This document shows positions 44,657 to 53,605 of a DNA stretch of 64,000 bases, one piece after another. Both the position numbers and the translations under genes were made by a program. The stretch's first letter is position 1, and the number at the start of each line of letters is the position of its first letter. This DNA is from Hyalangium gracile (GTDB lineage Bacteria > Myxococcota > Myxococcia > Myxococcales > Myxococcaceae), in NCBI RefSeq assembly GCF_020103725.1, contig NZ_JAHXBG010000024.1, positions 1-64,000 of the forward strand, read 5' to 3'. Below the pieces are notes generated by a model, which was given only the letters and a program-made list of their open reading frames with translations, made no database searches and was not told the DNA's origin.

Positions 44657-45739
44657 ATGTCGAATCGTGCTGTGAAGACCATCCGCTCGGCTGCGCTCGT
44701 GGTGGCGGCTCTCGCCGCGCCGGCCGCCCTGGCCGGCTCCTCGGATACCTCGGACGCGGCGTGCGGCAGCACCGCCGCTGGCTGGAACGCCCCCAACGGC
44801 TCGCTCATCCTCAGCCGGGGTGGCGGAGGAGGTCCGATCGCCGCGGTGCTCGACGCGGTAGGCGAGTACCGGACGCACTCGATGTTCTCTCACGGGCCGG
44901 GCCAGGACGTGACGCACGAGACGATGTACACGCCGGGCACCAACGGCTGGCCCTCCTACTGCAGCACGCCGCTGAAGCAGGGCGAGCTGACCTCGGGCTT
45001 CCCGGGGGCCGCGCGCATCAACCAGGGCGCCATCTATCAGTACCTCTATGGTGGCGGTGGCAGCCTCCAGTACCTCTCCTACCAGCGCAGCCGCACCTCG
45101 GCCGGGTTCGACACCCGGGGCGAGGCGGTCTCCAACTGGATGCTGAGCTCGATGCCTACCGTGGCCTGGACCTCGAAGCAGGACGGCGGCCAGAGCTTCC
45201 GGCGGTACCTGGGGCCCAACGGCAACGTCCTCAACTACGTGCTCTACCAGTACCGCGATCTCGAGGGGGTGCACGTGGGCGGCGCCGGCTGGAACAACGG
45301 CATGGTGTGCTCGACGCTGATCGCCCACGCCCAGTACCGCGCGGGCTTCTCGCCGGTGGACGCGTACATCTACAACCACTCCCTGCTGCAGACGGCGGGC
45401 AACTCGCTCTACAACTCCGTCCAGAACGAGTGCAACACGGGCCTCGGCTTCTGGAAGGGGATCGGCTCGTCGATCACCTGCTTCGAGAACATCTGTGACG
45501 ACGCGGGCCGCCAGGTTCGTAACTGCATGGCCGCAGGCCGGTGCGACACCGACGACAGCGGCGTGTGGAACAACATCTCCAACAACGCGGGCACCGTGGC
45601 GCGGTCCATCAGCCCGGACAGGCTCGGCGGCTGGAGCGGCCACCCGTACAACGGCGCCGGCGTGAGCCTCTGGGCGTATGACACCTCGAACACGATCCAG
45701 TGGAACTCGGGCGGCAACGTCTACGGGTGCTGGTTCTGA
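44657..45739 (+). CDS. Secreted papain-fold-like candidate protein
   Basis: 360 residues with a signal peptide (AALVVAALAAPAALA). ATG 44657 follows GGGAGGA. Two motifs suggest a circularly permuted papain-fold (YiiX/NlpC-P60-like) hydrolase: a His in HSMFSHGPGQDVTHETMY (about 74-91) and a Cys in NNGMVCSTLIAHAQY, Cys218. Those enzymes act on peptidoglycan peptides or lipids. The rest is Gly/Asn/Tyr-rich with paired cysteines (CFENICDDAGRQVRNC), fitting an exported protein. It is the first gene of a three-gene operon. Confidence 0.65.
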   Translation: MSNRAVKTIRSAALVVAALAAPAALAGSSDTSDAACGSTAAGWNAPNGSLILSRGGGGGPIAAVLDAVGEYRTHSMFSHGPGQDVTHETMYTPGTNGWPSYCSTPLKQGELTSGFPGAARINQGAIYQYLYGGGGSLQYLSYQRSRTSAGFDTRGEAVSNWMLSSMPTVAWTSKQDGGQSFRRYLGPNGNVLNYVLYQYRDLEGVHVGGAGWNNGMVCSTLIAHAQYRAGFSPVDAYIYNHSLLQTAGNSLYNSVQNECNTGLGFWKGIGSSITCFENICDDAGRQVRNCMAAGRCDTDDSGVWNNISNNAGTVARSISPDRLGGWSGHPYNGAGVSLWAYDTSNTIQWNSGGNVYGCWF

Positions 45740-45755
45740 TCTCAAGGACTGAGCA

Positions 45756-47237
45756 GTGAGCGTGAGCAGGAGACGGAAGGCGGGAATCGCCGCGCTCGGC
45801 GCGTGCGTGCTGGTGGCGCTGGTGGCATGGCTGTGGGGTGGGGACACTCCTCCCTCCACGCCGCCACCACCTCCTCCGGCCCAGCCCGGACCGACGCTGA
45901 CGGAGGCCGCCCCGGCTCCTGCTCCGCGCCCCATACCCTCGTCGGAGGCTCCGCCGCCGGCCCCCGAGGCCCCGGCGGATCCGGCCGCCCCGATCATCGA
46001 CGAAGTCACCGTCGAGAAGACCGAGGTGTGCGAGGGCGAGGAGAACCTGATCTCCGTCCGGGCCCACACGCCGGACGGGACCGATCCCTACCTGCACTAC
46101 ACGATCGGCGGCCGGCAGGGGCCGCGGGTGCCGGTGCGCTCGTGGATCGCGGATGACGGCGAGACGCCCAAGCTCCAGGTGCAGGTGTTCGGCAAGAACA
46201 ACGTCGTCACGACGGTGGACGTGCCGCCCTTCACGGTGAAGCCGTGCAAGCCCCAGCGCATGGCGCTGATCACCACGAACCTGCGGGCGAACACCTGGGG
46301 AGAGTTCGATCTCGAGGTGAAGCTCATCGAGAACCCGGCGCCGGACAACGCCTCGTTCGTGCCGTTCCAGCCGCGCTCCTACGAGTGGTCCTTCGGAGAC
46401 GGGGAGAAGGCGACGACGACGGTGCCCTACGTCACCCACAGCTTCGAGAGCCGGAAGCAGGACGCGCTGTTCTCCAACCTGCTCATCGAGGTGAAGGTGC
46501 ATGGCAACGCGGACGAGCCGGTGCTGGGGCGCACCTCCGTCCAGCTGCTCAACCCGGCCTTCGAGGACCTGGCGACCAAGGGCGTGGTGACGCTGCTGGT
46601 GCAGTTCACGCCGCGCTTCCCGGAGCTGGGCAGTGACGGGGTGGTGCGGCAGAAGGTCCGGCTGTTCCACATGCGGGATCGGCCGGTGTTCATCCACAAT
46701 GCCTACGTGTTCAAGCACCTGATCAACCCCACGGGGCCCACGCAGCAGCAGGTGGTGGATCCCTCGTCGCTGCTGGGCTCGAGCATCATCCCGCCGGGCC
46801 GTGGCCTCGAGTTCGAGGTGAAGCTGGACACGAACAAGGACACGAACGTCTTCTCGGTGGAGCACGCCCTGGAGGGCAAGGACTCGGAGGGCCTGCCGGC
46901 GCGCGGCACGTTCTCGGTGATGCGCCCGCCGCCCAGGCCCACGAAGGAGAAGAGCGATCCGGTGGTGGATCCGATGCTGAAGGCGAAGATCCTCGCCGCC
47001 CGGAAGATCCTCAACCGGCCCTACGTGACGGACGAGGACCTGTGGGCGCTGGAGCGCCAGGGCAGGTTCGCGGACATCAACGCGCGGTTCCAGAACGAGC
47101 AGCAGGCCACCGCGCGGCAGGACGACAAGCGCGAGCCCACGAAGGATCCGGGCCCGCCGCCCGAGGGCCCCACGGCCACTCCGGACAACCAGGACGGCCG
47201 CCGGCCTCAGACGCCGCCGAAGCCGGGATCACGATGA
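45756..47237 (+). CDS. Membrane-anchored protein with Pro-rich linker and PKD-like domain
   Basis: 493 residues from GTG 45756. One N-terminal membrane helix (GIAALGACVLVALVAWLW), a long Pro-rich spacer (about 32-80), then beta domains: EVTVEKTEVCEGEENLISV with a Cys pair, and RSYEWSFGDGEKATTTVPYV, a PKD-domain signature. The C-terminal 100 residues are helical then disordered and basic. It probably sits with its bulk in the periplasm. It lies 16 bases after the papain-like gene and overlaps the next by ATGA. Confidence 0.8.
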   Translation: MSVSRRRKAGIAALGACVLVALVAWLWGGDTPPSTPPPPPPAQPGPTLTEAAPAPAPRPIPSSEAPPPAPEAPADPAAPIIDEVTVEKTEVCEGEENLISVRAHTPDGTDPYLHYTIGGRQGPRVPVRSWIADDGETPKLQVQVFGKNNVVTTVDVPPFTVKPCKPQRMALITTNLRANTWGEFDLEVKLIENPAPDNASFVPFQPRSYEWSFGDGEKATTTVPYVTHSFESRKQDALFSNLLIEVKVHGNADEPVLGRTSVQLLNPAFEDLATKGVVTLLVQFTPRFPELGSDGVVRQKVRLFHMRDRPVFIHNAYVFKHLINPTGPTQQQVVDPSSLLGSSIIPPGRGLEFEVKLDTNKDTNVFSVEHALEGKDSEGLPARGTFSVMRPPPRPTKEKSDPVVDPMLKAKILAARKILNRPYVTDEDLWALERQGRFADINARFQNEQQATARQDDKREPTKDPGPPPEGPTATPDNQDGRRPQTPPKPGSR

Positions 47238-48502
47238 CGGAGCTGGAGCCGTTGCTCAGGCGGCTGGAGCAGCTGACCCCCGCCTTCGGCCGGGCGAAGG
47301 ACGATCTGACGGCGCTGTCCACCCGGGCTCGCCACCAGGACTACAAGGGCGTGCTGCAGAACGCGCGGCTGGTGGTGGAGATGCTGCTGCGCTCGCTGGT
47401 GACCACCGAGCTGAAGCAGACGCCGGGCAAGGCGATGCTGGACGAGCTCATCAGCAAGTTCCGCCAGCAGGCCCACGCCGGCGTCATCCCCACCAACATC
47501 CTGGCGCACATGGGGACGGTGCAGGCGTGGGGCAACCTCAGCTCGCACGATCACGCCGGAGGCCTCCATGAGACGGGGGTGAAGGTCGGCATCGAGGAGG
47601 CGGCGACGAGCCTCAACTCCCTCGTGGCGATCCTCACCTGGTACAAGGAGCGCTACGTCCAGGAGCCTGTCGCGCCGGTTCCCGAGACGCCCCCCGTGAC
47701 GACCGCGGCCACCTCGCCGGCACCGAGTGCGGGCACCTCCAAGAGCAGGCGCACGGCATTCATGGCCGGAGGGCTCCTCGCGGTGCTGCTCGGAGGCCTG
47801 GGCGTGCTGACGCTCCGCTCCAACCCCGTGCCGGAGCTTCGGCTCCGCATGGACGTGATCTCCGCCGAGAACAGCGAGCCCGTGCCCCCGGCGGCGTGCC
47901 AGGAGCAGGATGCCGCGGCGCTCACGGCGCTGCTCGAGGTGGCGCCGGGCCTCTCGGATCGCATCCCCGAGATGTCGCGGGCGGGGAAGGCCGCCGAGGT
48001 GCTCGAGACGCTCCGGGCGCGCGGCAAGGCGTGGCGTCCGGAGGGGTGGTTCCACGTGGCCCGGGCGAGCCTTCTCGCGGGCCATCCGGACACCGCCGCC
48101 ATGAGCGCGGCGCTCGAGTGCCAGGGCTTCGCGGCGGCGGAGAACCTGGCGGGCAGGATGGCGGCGCTGGCCCAGGACTGGAAGGAGAGCGTGGCTCACT
48201 ACGAGCGCGCCGCGGCGCTGGACGCGAACTTCTGGAAGCCTCGCTTCAACCTGGGGCTCATCCACCTGCAGGCGCAGCGCGCGGAACAGGCCGTTCCGCT
48301 GCTCGAGAAGGCGGCGGAGCTCGCTCCGGACGTGGCGGAGATCTCCCTGTTCCTGGGGCACGCCTACGCGGCGCGAGCAGGCTCGGCGCAGGCCGCTGGA
48401 CGCGACGGAGAGGCCAACACGGATCGGATGCGCGCCAAGGCCGCGTGGTGCCGCGCCCGGGATCGAGGGGCCCCGCAGGCGGGCGCTCTCTGCAAGCCCT
48501 GA
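47234..48502 (+). CDS. DUF4145/HEPN-like and TPR membrane protein
   Basis: 422 residues. The N-terminal 135 residues resemble the DUF4145/HEPN-type helical domain: YKGVLQNARLVVEMLLRSLV, IPTNILAHMGTVQAWGNLSS followed by HDH, with the GNxxSH-type signature. A membrane helix follows at about 173-195 (AFMAGGLLAVLLGGLGVLTL). The C-terminal part has TPR-like repeats (VAHYERAAALDANFWKPRFN, LGLIHLQAQRAEQAVPLLEK). No HEPN RNase motif RxxxxH was seen. It could couple a cytoplasmic signal to periplasmic partners of the same operon. Confidence 0.75.
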   Translation: MTELEPLLRRLEQLTPAFGRAKDDLTALSTRARHQDYKGVLQNARLVVEMLLRSLVTTELKQTPGKAMLDELISKFRQQAHAGVIPTNILAHMGTVQAWGNLSSHDHAGGLHETGVKVGIEEAATSLNSLVAILTWYKERYVQEPVAPVPETPPVTTAATSPAPSAGTSKSRRTAFMAGGLLAVLLGGLGVLTLRSNPVPELRLRMDVISAENSEPVPPAACQEQDAAALTALLEVAPGLSDRIPEMSRAGKAAEVLETLRARGKAWRPEGWFHVARASLLAGHPDTAAMSAALECQGFAAAENLAGRMAALAQDWKESVAHYERAAALDANFWKPRFNLGLIHLQAQRAEQAVPLLEKAAELAPDVAEISLFLGHAYAARAGSAQAAGRDGEANTDRMRAKAAWCRARDRGAPQAGALCKP

Positions 48503-48506
48503 GGCG

Positions 48507-49268
48507 TCACTTCATCAGCCGGGCCAGGTCCATGGAGGCGAGCATGAAGTCCGGCTCCTCCTCGAGGACGACGCCCAGCTCCTTCTTCGCGGTCTCCACG
48601 TCCTTGCGGTCCTTGGCGTCCAGGGCGCGGGAGTAGCGCAGCGCGGTCTGCGTGGTGAGCCTGCGAGGCTTGCGCGAGGGCTGGGGTGTCCCCGGCGCCC
48701 TGGGCGGCTCGGAGGAGGGCGGCTTGGAGGGCTCGGGGCTCTTGGTGGCGAGCCCCTCCAGCACCTTGTTGACGTCTTGCGCGAGCTTCTGCTCGAGCAG
48801 GAGGAACTCGTCCGCGTCGCCCCGGGCGTTGAGGGCGCGGAGGATGGTGGCCGTGCGCACCTCGATGACCCTGGCGCCCATGATGAGCATGTTCGTCTTG
48901 CCCATCTTCATGTCGAAGTAGTCGCCCATGACGAGGTAGTGGGCGCCGACGAGCTGGCCGATACGGGCCACGGTGGCCGGGTCGAACTTGCTGGACTGGC
49001 CCAGCTCGAGCTCCTGGATGATCTCCTCGAGCCGATCCCGCTCGACGAGGTGCGCGGTCCCGAAGTCGGACAGGTCCGAGATGAGCATCTGGGCCAGGCC
49101 CTTCTTGAGCACCTCCAGGTCGGGGTTCTTGCCGCCGTATCCGAAGTAGAGCACCGCGACGGTGGGCTTGTCGGCGGCGGCGGACGGCAGGGCCAGGAGC
49201 GCGAGAAGGAGGCAGAGCAGACGCAGGGGCAGGGACGGAAGGGCAGGCACGAAACGGGATTCTGTCAC
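48507..49268 (-). CDS. CsgG-like secretion-channel or sensor protein
   Basis: 253 residues from GTG 49268; a second GTG lies at 49250. A signal peptide (LRLLCLLLALLALPSAAA) precedes KPTVAVLYFGYGGKNPDLEV, LAQMLISDLSDFGTAHLVER, LEEIIQELELGQSSKFDPAT and GQLVGAHYLVMGDYF, the core pattern of the CsgG/FlgT-N like family, which forms outer-membrane curli export pores or related periplasmic folds. No lipobox Cys is seen, unlike true CsgG. The C-terminal tail has a short TPR-like helical pair. It converges with the TPR-type gene before it. Confidence 0.75.
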   Translation of the reverse strand: MTESRFVPALPSLPLRLLCLLLALLALPSAAADKPTVAVLYFGYGGKNPDLEVLKKGLAQMLISDLSDFGTAHLVERDRLEEIIQELELGQSSKFDPATVARIGQLVGAHYLVMGDYFDMKMGKTNMLIMGARVIEVRTATILRALNARGDADEFLLLEQKLAQDVNKVLEGLATKSPEPSKPPSSEPPRAPGTPQPSRKPRRLTTQTALRYSRALDAKDRKDVETAKKELGVVLEEEPDFMLASMDLARLMK

Positions 49269-49292
49269 GGAGGCGCCTGTAAGCTGCAACCC

Positions 49293-51620
49293 ATGGATGC
49301 CAAGCTGCGAGAGGTGGTCGAGGCCCTGTGCCAGGAGGGCCAGGTCGAGTGGACCGCCGAGAGACCCGCGCCCGGAGCCGAGCCCACCGAGCGGGAGCTG
49401 TACCTCAGTGTGGGCTCGAGGGGCGAGGCCCAGCCGGCCCACCCGAGGATGCTGTCCTGGAAGCTGCCGCAGTGGGTGCGGCGCTCGGCGCGCTCCACCA
49501 CGGGCGTGGTGCTGATGGCGGAGGCGGAGCTGGAGGCCTTCGTCCAGGAGCGGAAGCGGCGGCAGGCGGAGGGCGGCGGCGCGCCGATGCTCCTGCGGGT
49601 GCACGAGGCGACGCTGGACGTGGTCTCGGCGGCGGTGCTGCTCATGTACCGGGTGCTGCATGGCCACTTCCCTCCTGGGGCCGAGGCGCTCGGCAGCTAC
49701 GTGGGCGCGTGGGAGCAGGGTCACACGGAGCTGGCGGGAGACTACGAGCGGGCGCTGGGGCCGGTGTTCTACGCGGGGCTGCGCCTGTGGCCCTCGCGCA
49801 AGGGGCGCCCGGCCCGCGAGGTGGTGGAATTGATGGCGTCCGTGCTGGAGTCGGCGAGGAGCGTCATGGAGCTGGCGAGCCTGCCCCCGTCCCTCATTCC
49901 CCTGGTCGTCTCGCGGCGGCTGAAGGCGGACGCGCTGCTGTACCGGGCCGAGCTCTCGCGAGCCCAGCGCGTGCAGCTCGACATCCCGCTGGGCGAGGAG
50001 AAGAACGCGCCCGTGCGGCGGGTGGACGGGCTCTTCCTGTCCTCCTCCCAGGACGTCACGGTGCTGAAGCTGCTGGCTCGGAGCGACACGGAGCACTCCC
50101 ACTACGGCCAGGGCTTCGACTTCATGGCCGTGCACGCTCCGGAGGCGGAGCAGGCGTTCTTCCGGCACACGTTCTCGCTCGCGCCGGAGCGCGCCGGGAC
50201 GCTGGCGGATCTGGCGGGGTGGCTGGACACGCTGGAGGGCGAGCAGACGCCGGCGGGCACGCCCCGAGCGCGCGGGACACGGCGCTTCGAGCAGCAGCCC
50301 AACGACTACTCGGATCCCTGGTACTCGGATGGCTATACCGGGACGGCGGGCCGCTCCACGATCGTGGCGCCTCCCTTCACGGGCACCCGCCTGACGCGCC
50401 GCGAGCTGTGGGAGTCGCTCTGGAGCCGCTTCAACGTGGGCCGGAATGTGCCCGTCCTGAAGTCCCACACCGTCTACGCCCGGCCCTTCCTGTGGAAGGG
50501 CACCCCGCCGGAGGAGACGCTGCTGGCCAGAGGCTTCCGTCGTCACACCCTCTCCGATCAGGCCAGCGCCTTCCACCCGGCGGTGGCCCACTCCTTCATG
50601 GGGGACTCCACGGAAGCGGACGTGGCGCACTATGAGCGGGTGCTCGACGGGCAGACCGTCCACGTCTCGGTCTATCCGAACCGACTGGTGGTGCTCTGGA
50701 TCGAGCGGGCCAGGACGACGGAGAGCTCCCTGTATGCGCTGGCCCAGGAACAGGCGGCGCTGGTGGAGGGGAGCGCGCTCTGGGAGCAGTCGCGGCTCGG
50801 GGAGCTGGGCGAATGGCTGGGGCCGCTGGGCCCGGAGCGGTGGCTCGTGTACGGCGCGTACCGGATCTCTCGGGGGCGCTCGTCGATGCTGGACGACTCT
50901 CGGTCGATGCAGGGGCTCTTCCACGCGCTGGCGTCGGGAATGGCGCCGACGCTGGAGCGGCTGCCGTCGGAGGCGGCGGCGGAGAACCGGCGGGTGCTGA
51001 GGGATGCGGCGGGGGAGACGGAGCACTGGCTGACGCCGACGGGTGGCGCGCGGTTGGAGCTGCTGCTCGAAGCGGAGGAGGGCGCGCCGCTGCGGTGCGA
51101 CCAGGACTTCCTCCTCTTCCTGATGACCACGGGCCAGCGCTACTCGGCCTTCGAGATCAGCCGGCGGATGGCGGAGGTGGAGCAGCGCTATCGGACCTCG
51201 CGCTGGCAGAGCCTGAGGCCCGCGCGCAGCGTGCGCTCGGACGTGATGCTGTTCACGAACTCGCTGTGGCACTCGCGGGTGGGGGAGGACCCGGACTTCA
51301 ACGCGCGCTACCTGGCGTGGCACTCGATCCACGGCCTGCAGGAGACGGTGGGAGCGATGAAGGACCAGGCCTCGGAGCTGGACCAGTACAAGCGGGACCA
51401 GTTCGACCGGATGGTGGGGCTGTTGGTGTTCGTCTTCCTGCCGGTGAGCCTGGCGTGTGGCTTCTTCTCGGGAGCCCAGTTCCAGGATCTCAGTCCGACG
51501 GTGGGCATTCCGGGGACGACCACGGGCTGGCTGGTGTTCCTGGGCTACACGGCGGCGTTCACGGTGCTCGTCTTCGGCACGGTGGCCCTCGCGCGCCTGC
51601 TGAGCTGGCGCAGGCGCTGA
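49293..51620 (+). CDS. 775-residue membrane protein, unrecognised
   Basis: The start ATG 49293 is 24 bases past the divergent CsgG-like start. The body is soluble for about 710 residues, then two membrane helices close to the C-terminus (MVGLLVFVFLPVSLACGFF and WLVFLGYTAAFTVLVFGTVA), a placement like CorA-type channels but without the GMN loop. The N-terminal part contains DVVSAAVLLMYRVLHGHFPP and YVGAWEQGHTELAGDYER. A central segment DPWYSDGYTGTAGRSTIVAP followed by GTRLTRRELWESLW is distinctive. No catalytic motif was identified. It has the look of a large signalling or conflict protein, but I cannot name a family. Confidence 0.7.
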   Translation: MDAKLREVVEALCQEGQVEWTAERPAPGAEPTERELYLSVGSRGEAQPAHPRMLSWKLPQWVRRSARSTTGVVLMAEAELEAFVQERKRRQAEGGGAPMLLRVHEATLDVVSAAVLLMYRVLHGHFPPGAEALGSYVGAWEQGHTELAGDYERALGPVFYAGLRLWPSRKGRPAREVVELMASVLESARSVMELASLPPSLIPLVVSRRLKADALLYRAELSRAQRVQLDIPLGEEKNAPVRRVDGLFLSSSQDVTVLKLLARSDTEHSHYGQGFDFMAVHAPEAEQAFFRHTFSLAPERAGTLADLAGWLDTLEGEQTPAGTPRARGTRRFEQQPNDYSDPWYSDGYTGTAGRSTIVAPPFTGTRLTRRELWESLWSRFNVGRNVPVLKSHTVYARPFLWKGTPPEETLLARGFRRHTLSDQASAFHPAVAHSFMGDSTEADVAHYERVLDGQTVHVSVYPNRLVVLWIERARTTESSLYALAQEQAALVEGSALWEQSRLGELGEWLGPLGPERWLVYGAYRISRGRSSMLDDSRSMQGLFHALASGMAPTLERLPSEAAAENRRVLRDAAGETEHWLTPTGGARLELLLEAEEGAPLRCDQDFLLFLMTTGQRYSAFEISRRMAEVEQRYRTSRWQSLRPARSVRSDVMLFTNSLWHSRVGEDPDFNARYLAWHSIHGLQETVGAMKDQASELDQYKRDQFDRMVGLLVFVFLPVSLACGFFSGAQFQDLSPTVGIPGTTTGWLVFLGYTAAFTVLVFGTVALARLLSWRRR

Positions 51621-51762
51621 CGGGTCGAAGCCGGTGAGTGAGCAGGGACCGATTTTACCTGCAATGGGGCCCCGCTGTGAGAGGCGGGAAGCCACTGTGG
51701 TGCTCTTGAAGACCTTTCCCTGCTTACGGCTTAAGAAAAATTAGCCCACCTTTCTTATTTTG

Positions 51763-51791
51763 TTGGAGTTCATGGGAAGAACGTTCTAAAT
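51763..51791 (+). promoter_or_regulatory. Promoter candidate with palindromic spacer before the M57-like gene
   Basis: TTGGAG, then 17 bases, then CTAAAT resemble -35 and -10 elements in an unusually AT-rich stretch. AGAACGTTCT (51778-51787), a perfect 10-bp palindrome, covers the spacer and -10 region, a common repressor position. Confidence 0.4.
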
Positions 51792-51869
51792 AATCGGTAT
51801 CCACCGCGGGGTTCCTGCTGGGACCGCGGCATGGATGACTCAAAACCCCACCCCCGAGGGACTCAGAGC

Positions 51870-52643
51870 ATGTTCAAGAAAGCCGCATTCGTCGTGGTGA
51901 GCTGTGGCGCGTTGCTGTCTGGCTGCGGTGGTACCGAGCCGCAGAGCGAGAACGAGCAGATCATCTCCAACCTGGTCGAAGCCGGCTTCCCGTCCAGCGA
52001 CATCATGGTCGTCGACGACAAGGTGTACGTGGGCCTCGACGCTCATGTGACCTACGACGCGTCCGTCGAGATGCTCCAGCCTGGCAACGAGAGCGCCGAG
52101 CAGTACCGGACGACCAACCTGGTCGGCACCAGCGTGACGAAGATCTGCGTCGTCCCGACGTCCCAGTTCAACAGCTACAGCCGCCTGAGCCAGGGCCTCG
52201 ACGCGGCAATTGAGAACTACAACAGCCTGGGTCTGCGCATTACCTTCGCGCGCGGCTCGACCACCGGCTGCACCGCGACCATCTCCGCGAAGACCATGAG
52301 CGGCACCGGCGGCTCCGCGGGCTTCCCGTCGGGCGGCAAGCCCTACGGCACCATCAACATCGGCACCGGCCTGCAGAGCTACAGCGTCGACGTGAACGAG
52401 CACGTCATCACCCACGAGCTCGGCCACGCGATCGGCTTCCGTCACTCGGACTACTACAACCGCTCCATCAGCTGCGGCGGCTCCGCCACCAACGAGGGCG
52501 CCTCCAACGTGGGCGCCATCCTCATCCCCGGCACGCCGGACACGGCCACGGTGGGCGGCTCGGTCATGAACTCCTGCTTCCGCTCGACCGAGAGCGGCGA
52601 GTGGACCAGCTCTGACCGCACCGCGCTGAACTACCTCTACTGA
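51870..52643 (+). CDS. M57-like (HExxHxxGxxH) zinc metalloprotease lipoprotein
   Basis: 257 residues. ATG 51870 follows CGAGGGA. A lipoprotein signal ends LLSGC. The catalytic metzincin site is HELGHAIGFRHSDYY, which gives HExxHxxGxxH, followed by a possible Met-turn GGSVMNSCF. This fits the M57/dual-action HEIGH family (myxobacterial secreted proteases). A stretch ITFARGSTTGCTATISAK precedes the site. It lies three bases before the trypsin-like gene, so both are one operon and secreted together. Confidence 0.9.
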   Translation: MFKKAAFVVVSCGALLSGCGGTEPQSENEQIISNLVEAGFPSSDIMVVDDKVYVGLDAHVTYDASVEMLQPGNESAEQYRTTNLVGTSVTKICVVPTSQFNSYSRLSQGLDAAIENYNSLGLRITFARGSTTGCTATISAKTMSGTGGSAGFPSGGKPYGTINIGTGLQSYSVDVNEHVITHELGHAIGFRHSDYYNRSISCGGSATNEGASNVGAILIPGTPDTATVGGSVMNSCFRSTESGEWTSSDRTALNYLY

Positions 52644-52646
52644 GAG

Positions 52647-53414
52647 ATGGCGCGGCAGCCTCCTGGTTCGTTCATGACTCCGTGGGGCTCGATTCTGGCG
52701 GGCACCTTCCTCCTGGGCATCGTGGCCTGTGGAGATGAGGTGCCCGCGCACCCTCCGGTCTGCGCCACCGCGAGCAGGCCGGAGGTGAGCAGTCTGTGGC
52801 AGTGTGGCCCGGCCCTCGAGTTCATCCCCGTCAACAGCTACCAGGGTGAGTTCGCGAACATCCAGGAACGGGAAGACGCCGTCGTCATGATCGACGGCCG
52901 CTGTACGGGAACGCTGATCGCCGCGAGCGCGGGGCCTGTGGTGCTCACCGCGGGCCACTGTGTCGGGCTCGGGGACCAGGCGCTGCTCGTCTTCAACTTC
53001 GAGGACGAGCCCGACGGCGACCCGCTGTTGACCGAGGGCACCGTCATCGAGCAGTCGCTCGAGCCTGACTATGCGCTCATTGCGCTCGACACGCTTCCCG
53101 CCGTCAAGCCTGTCCCGCTGACGACCCAGGCCAGCGAGCGGCTGGCGATCATCCAGCATCCCCGAGGCAGGCCCAAGGTCATCACCGAGGGCACGTATTG
53201 GGACTCCTGCAACCAGCTCGTCTTCTACGTGGGGCTGGACACCCTGGTCGGCAGCTCCGGCGCGGGCGTGCTCAACCGCCAGGGGTACCTGCTGGGCCTG
53301 CACACCGACGGCGACTGCGACGAGAAGGGCCGCGGCTCCAACAGGGGCTGGACCGCCGAAGCCATCGTCGAAGCGTCCGCGTACCTGCGGAGCACCGACA
53401 TCGCCGAGCGCTGA
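52647..53414 (+). CDS. Trypsin-like (S1) serine protease lipoprotein
   Basis: 255 residues. A signal peptide with lipobox IVAC precedes a chymotrypsin-fold protease of the V8/S1B kind: His104 in VVLTAGHCVGLG, Asp141 in EPDYALIAL and Ser204 in LVGSSGAGVLNRQG. All three catalytic residues are present. GTYWDSC and HTDGDCDEKG add cysteines that may form disulfides. It follows the M57-like gene after three bases. Likely an envelope-bound protease for prey or surface protein digestion, matching myxobacterial predation (inference). Confidence 0.9.
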   Translation: MARQPPGSFMTPWGSILAGTFLLGIVACGDEVPAHPPVCATASRPEVSSLWQCGPALEFIPVNSYQGEFANIQEREDAVVMIDGRCTGTLIAASAGPVVLTAGHCVGLGDQALLVFNFEDEPDGDPLLTEGTVIEQSLEPDYALIALDTLPAVKPVPLTTQASERLAIIQHPRGRPKVITEGTYWDSCNQLVFYVGLDTLVGSSGAGVLNRQGYLLGLHTDGDCDEKGRGSNRGWTAEAIVEASAYLRSTDIAER

Positions 53415-53605
53415 CGCTGGTGACAGCCGTCATCAGGCCAGGAGTGCAGTCACCAGCGCGCCCGCGGCTCGAGGCTGCTGGCTTTTCCGGCAGGCCCGTA
53501 AACTCCCGGGATCACGGAATGCCCGCGCTCCGCCAGACCTGAGCGCCCGCTGGCACGCCAGCCGCAATAGGGACTCCCCGAACGACTCATCCCGGAGATT
53601 CCCCC

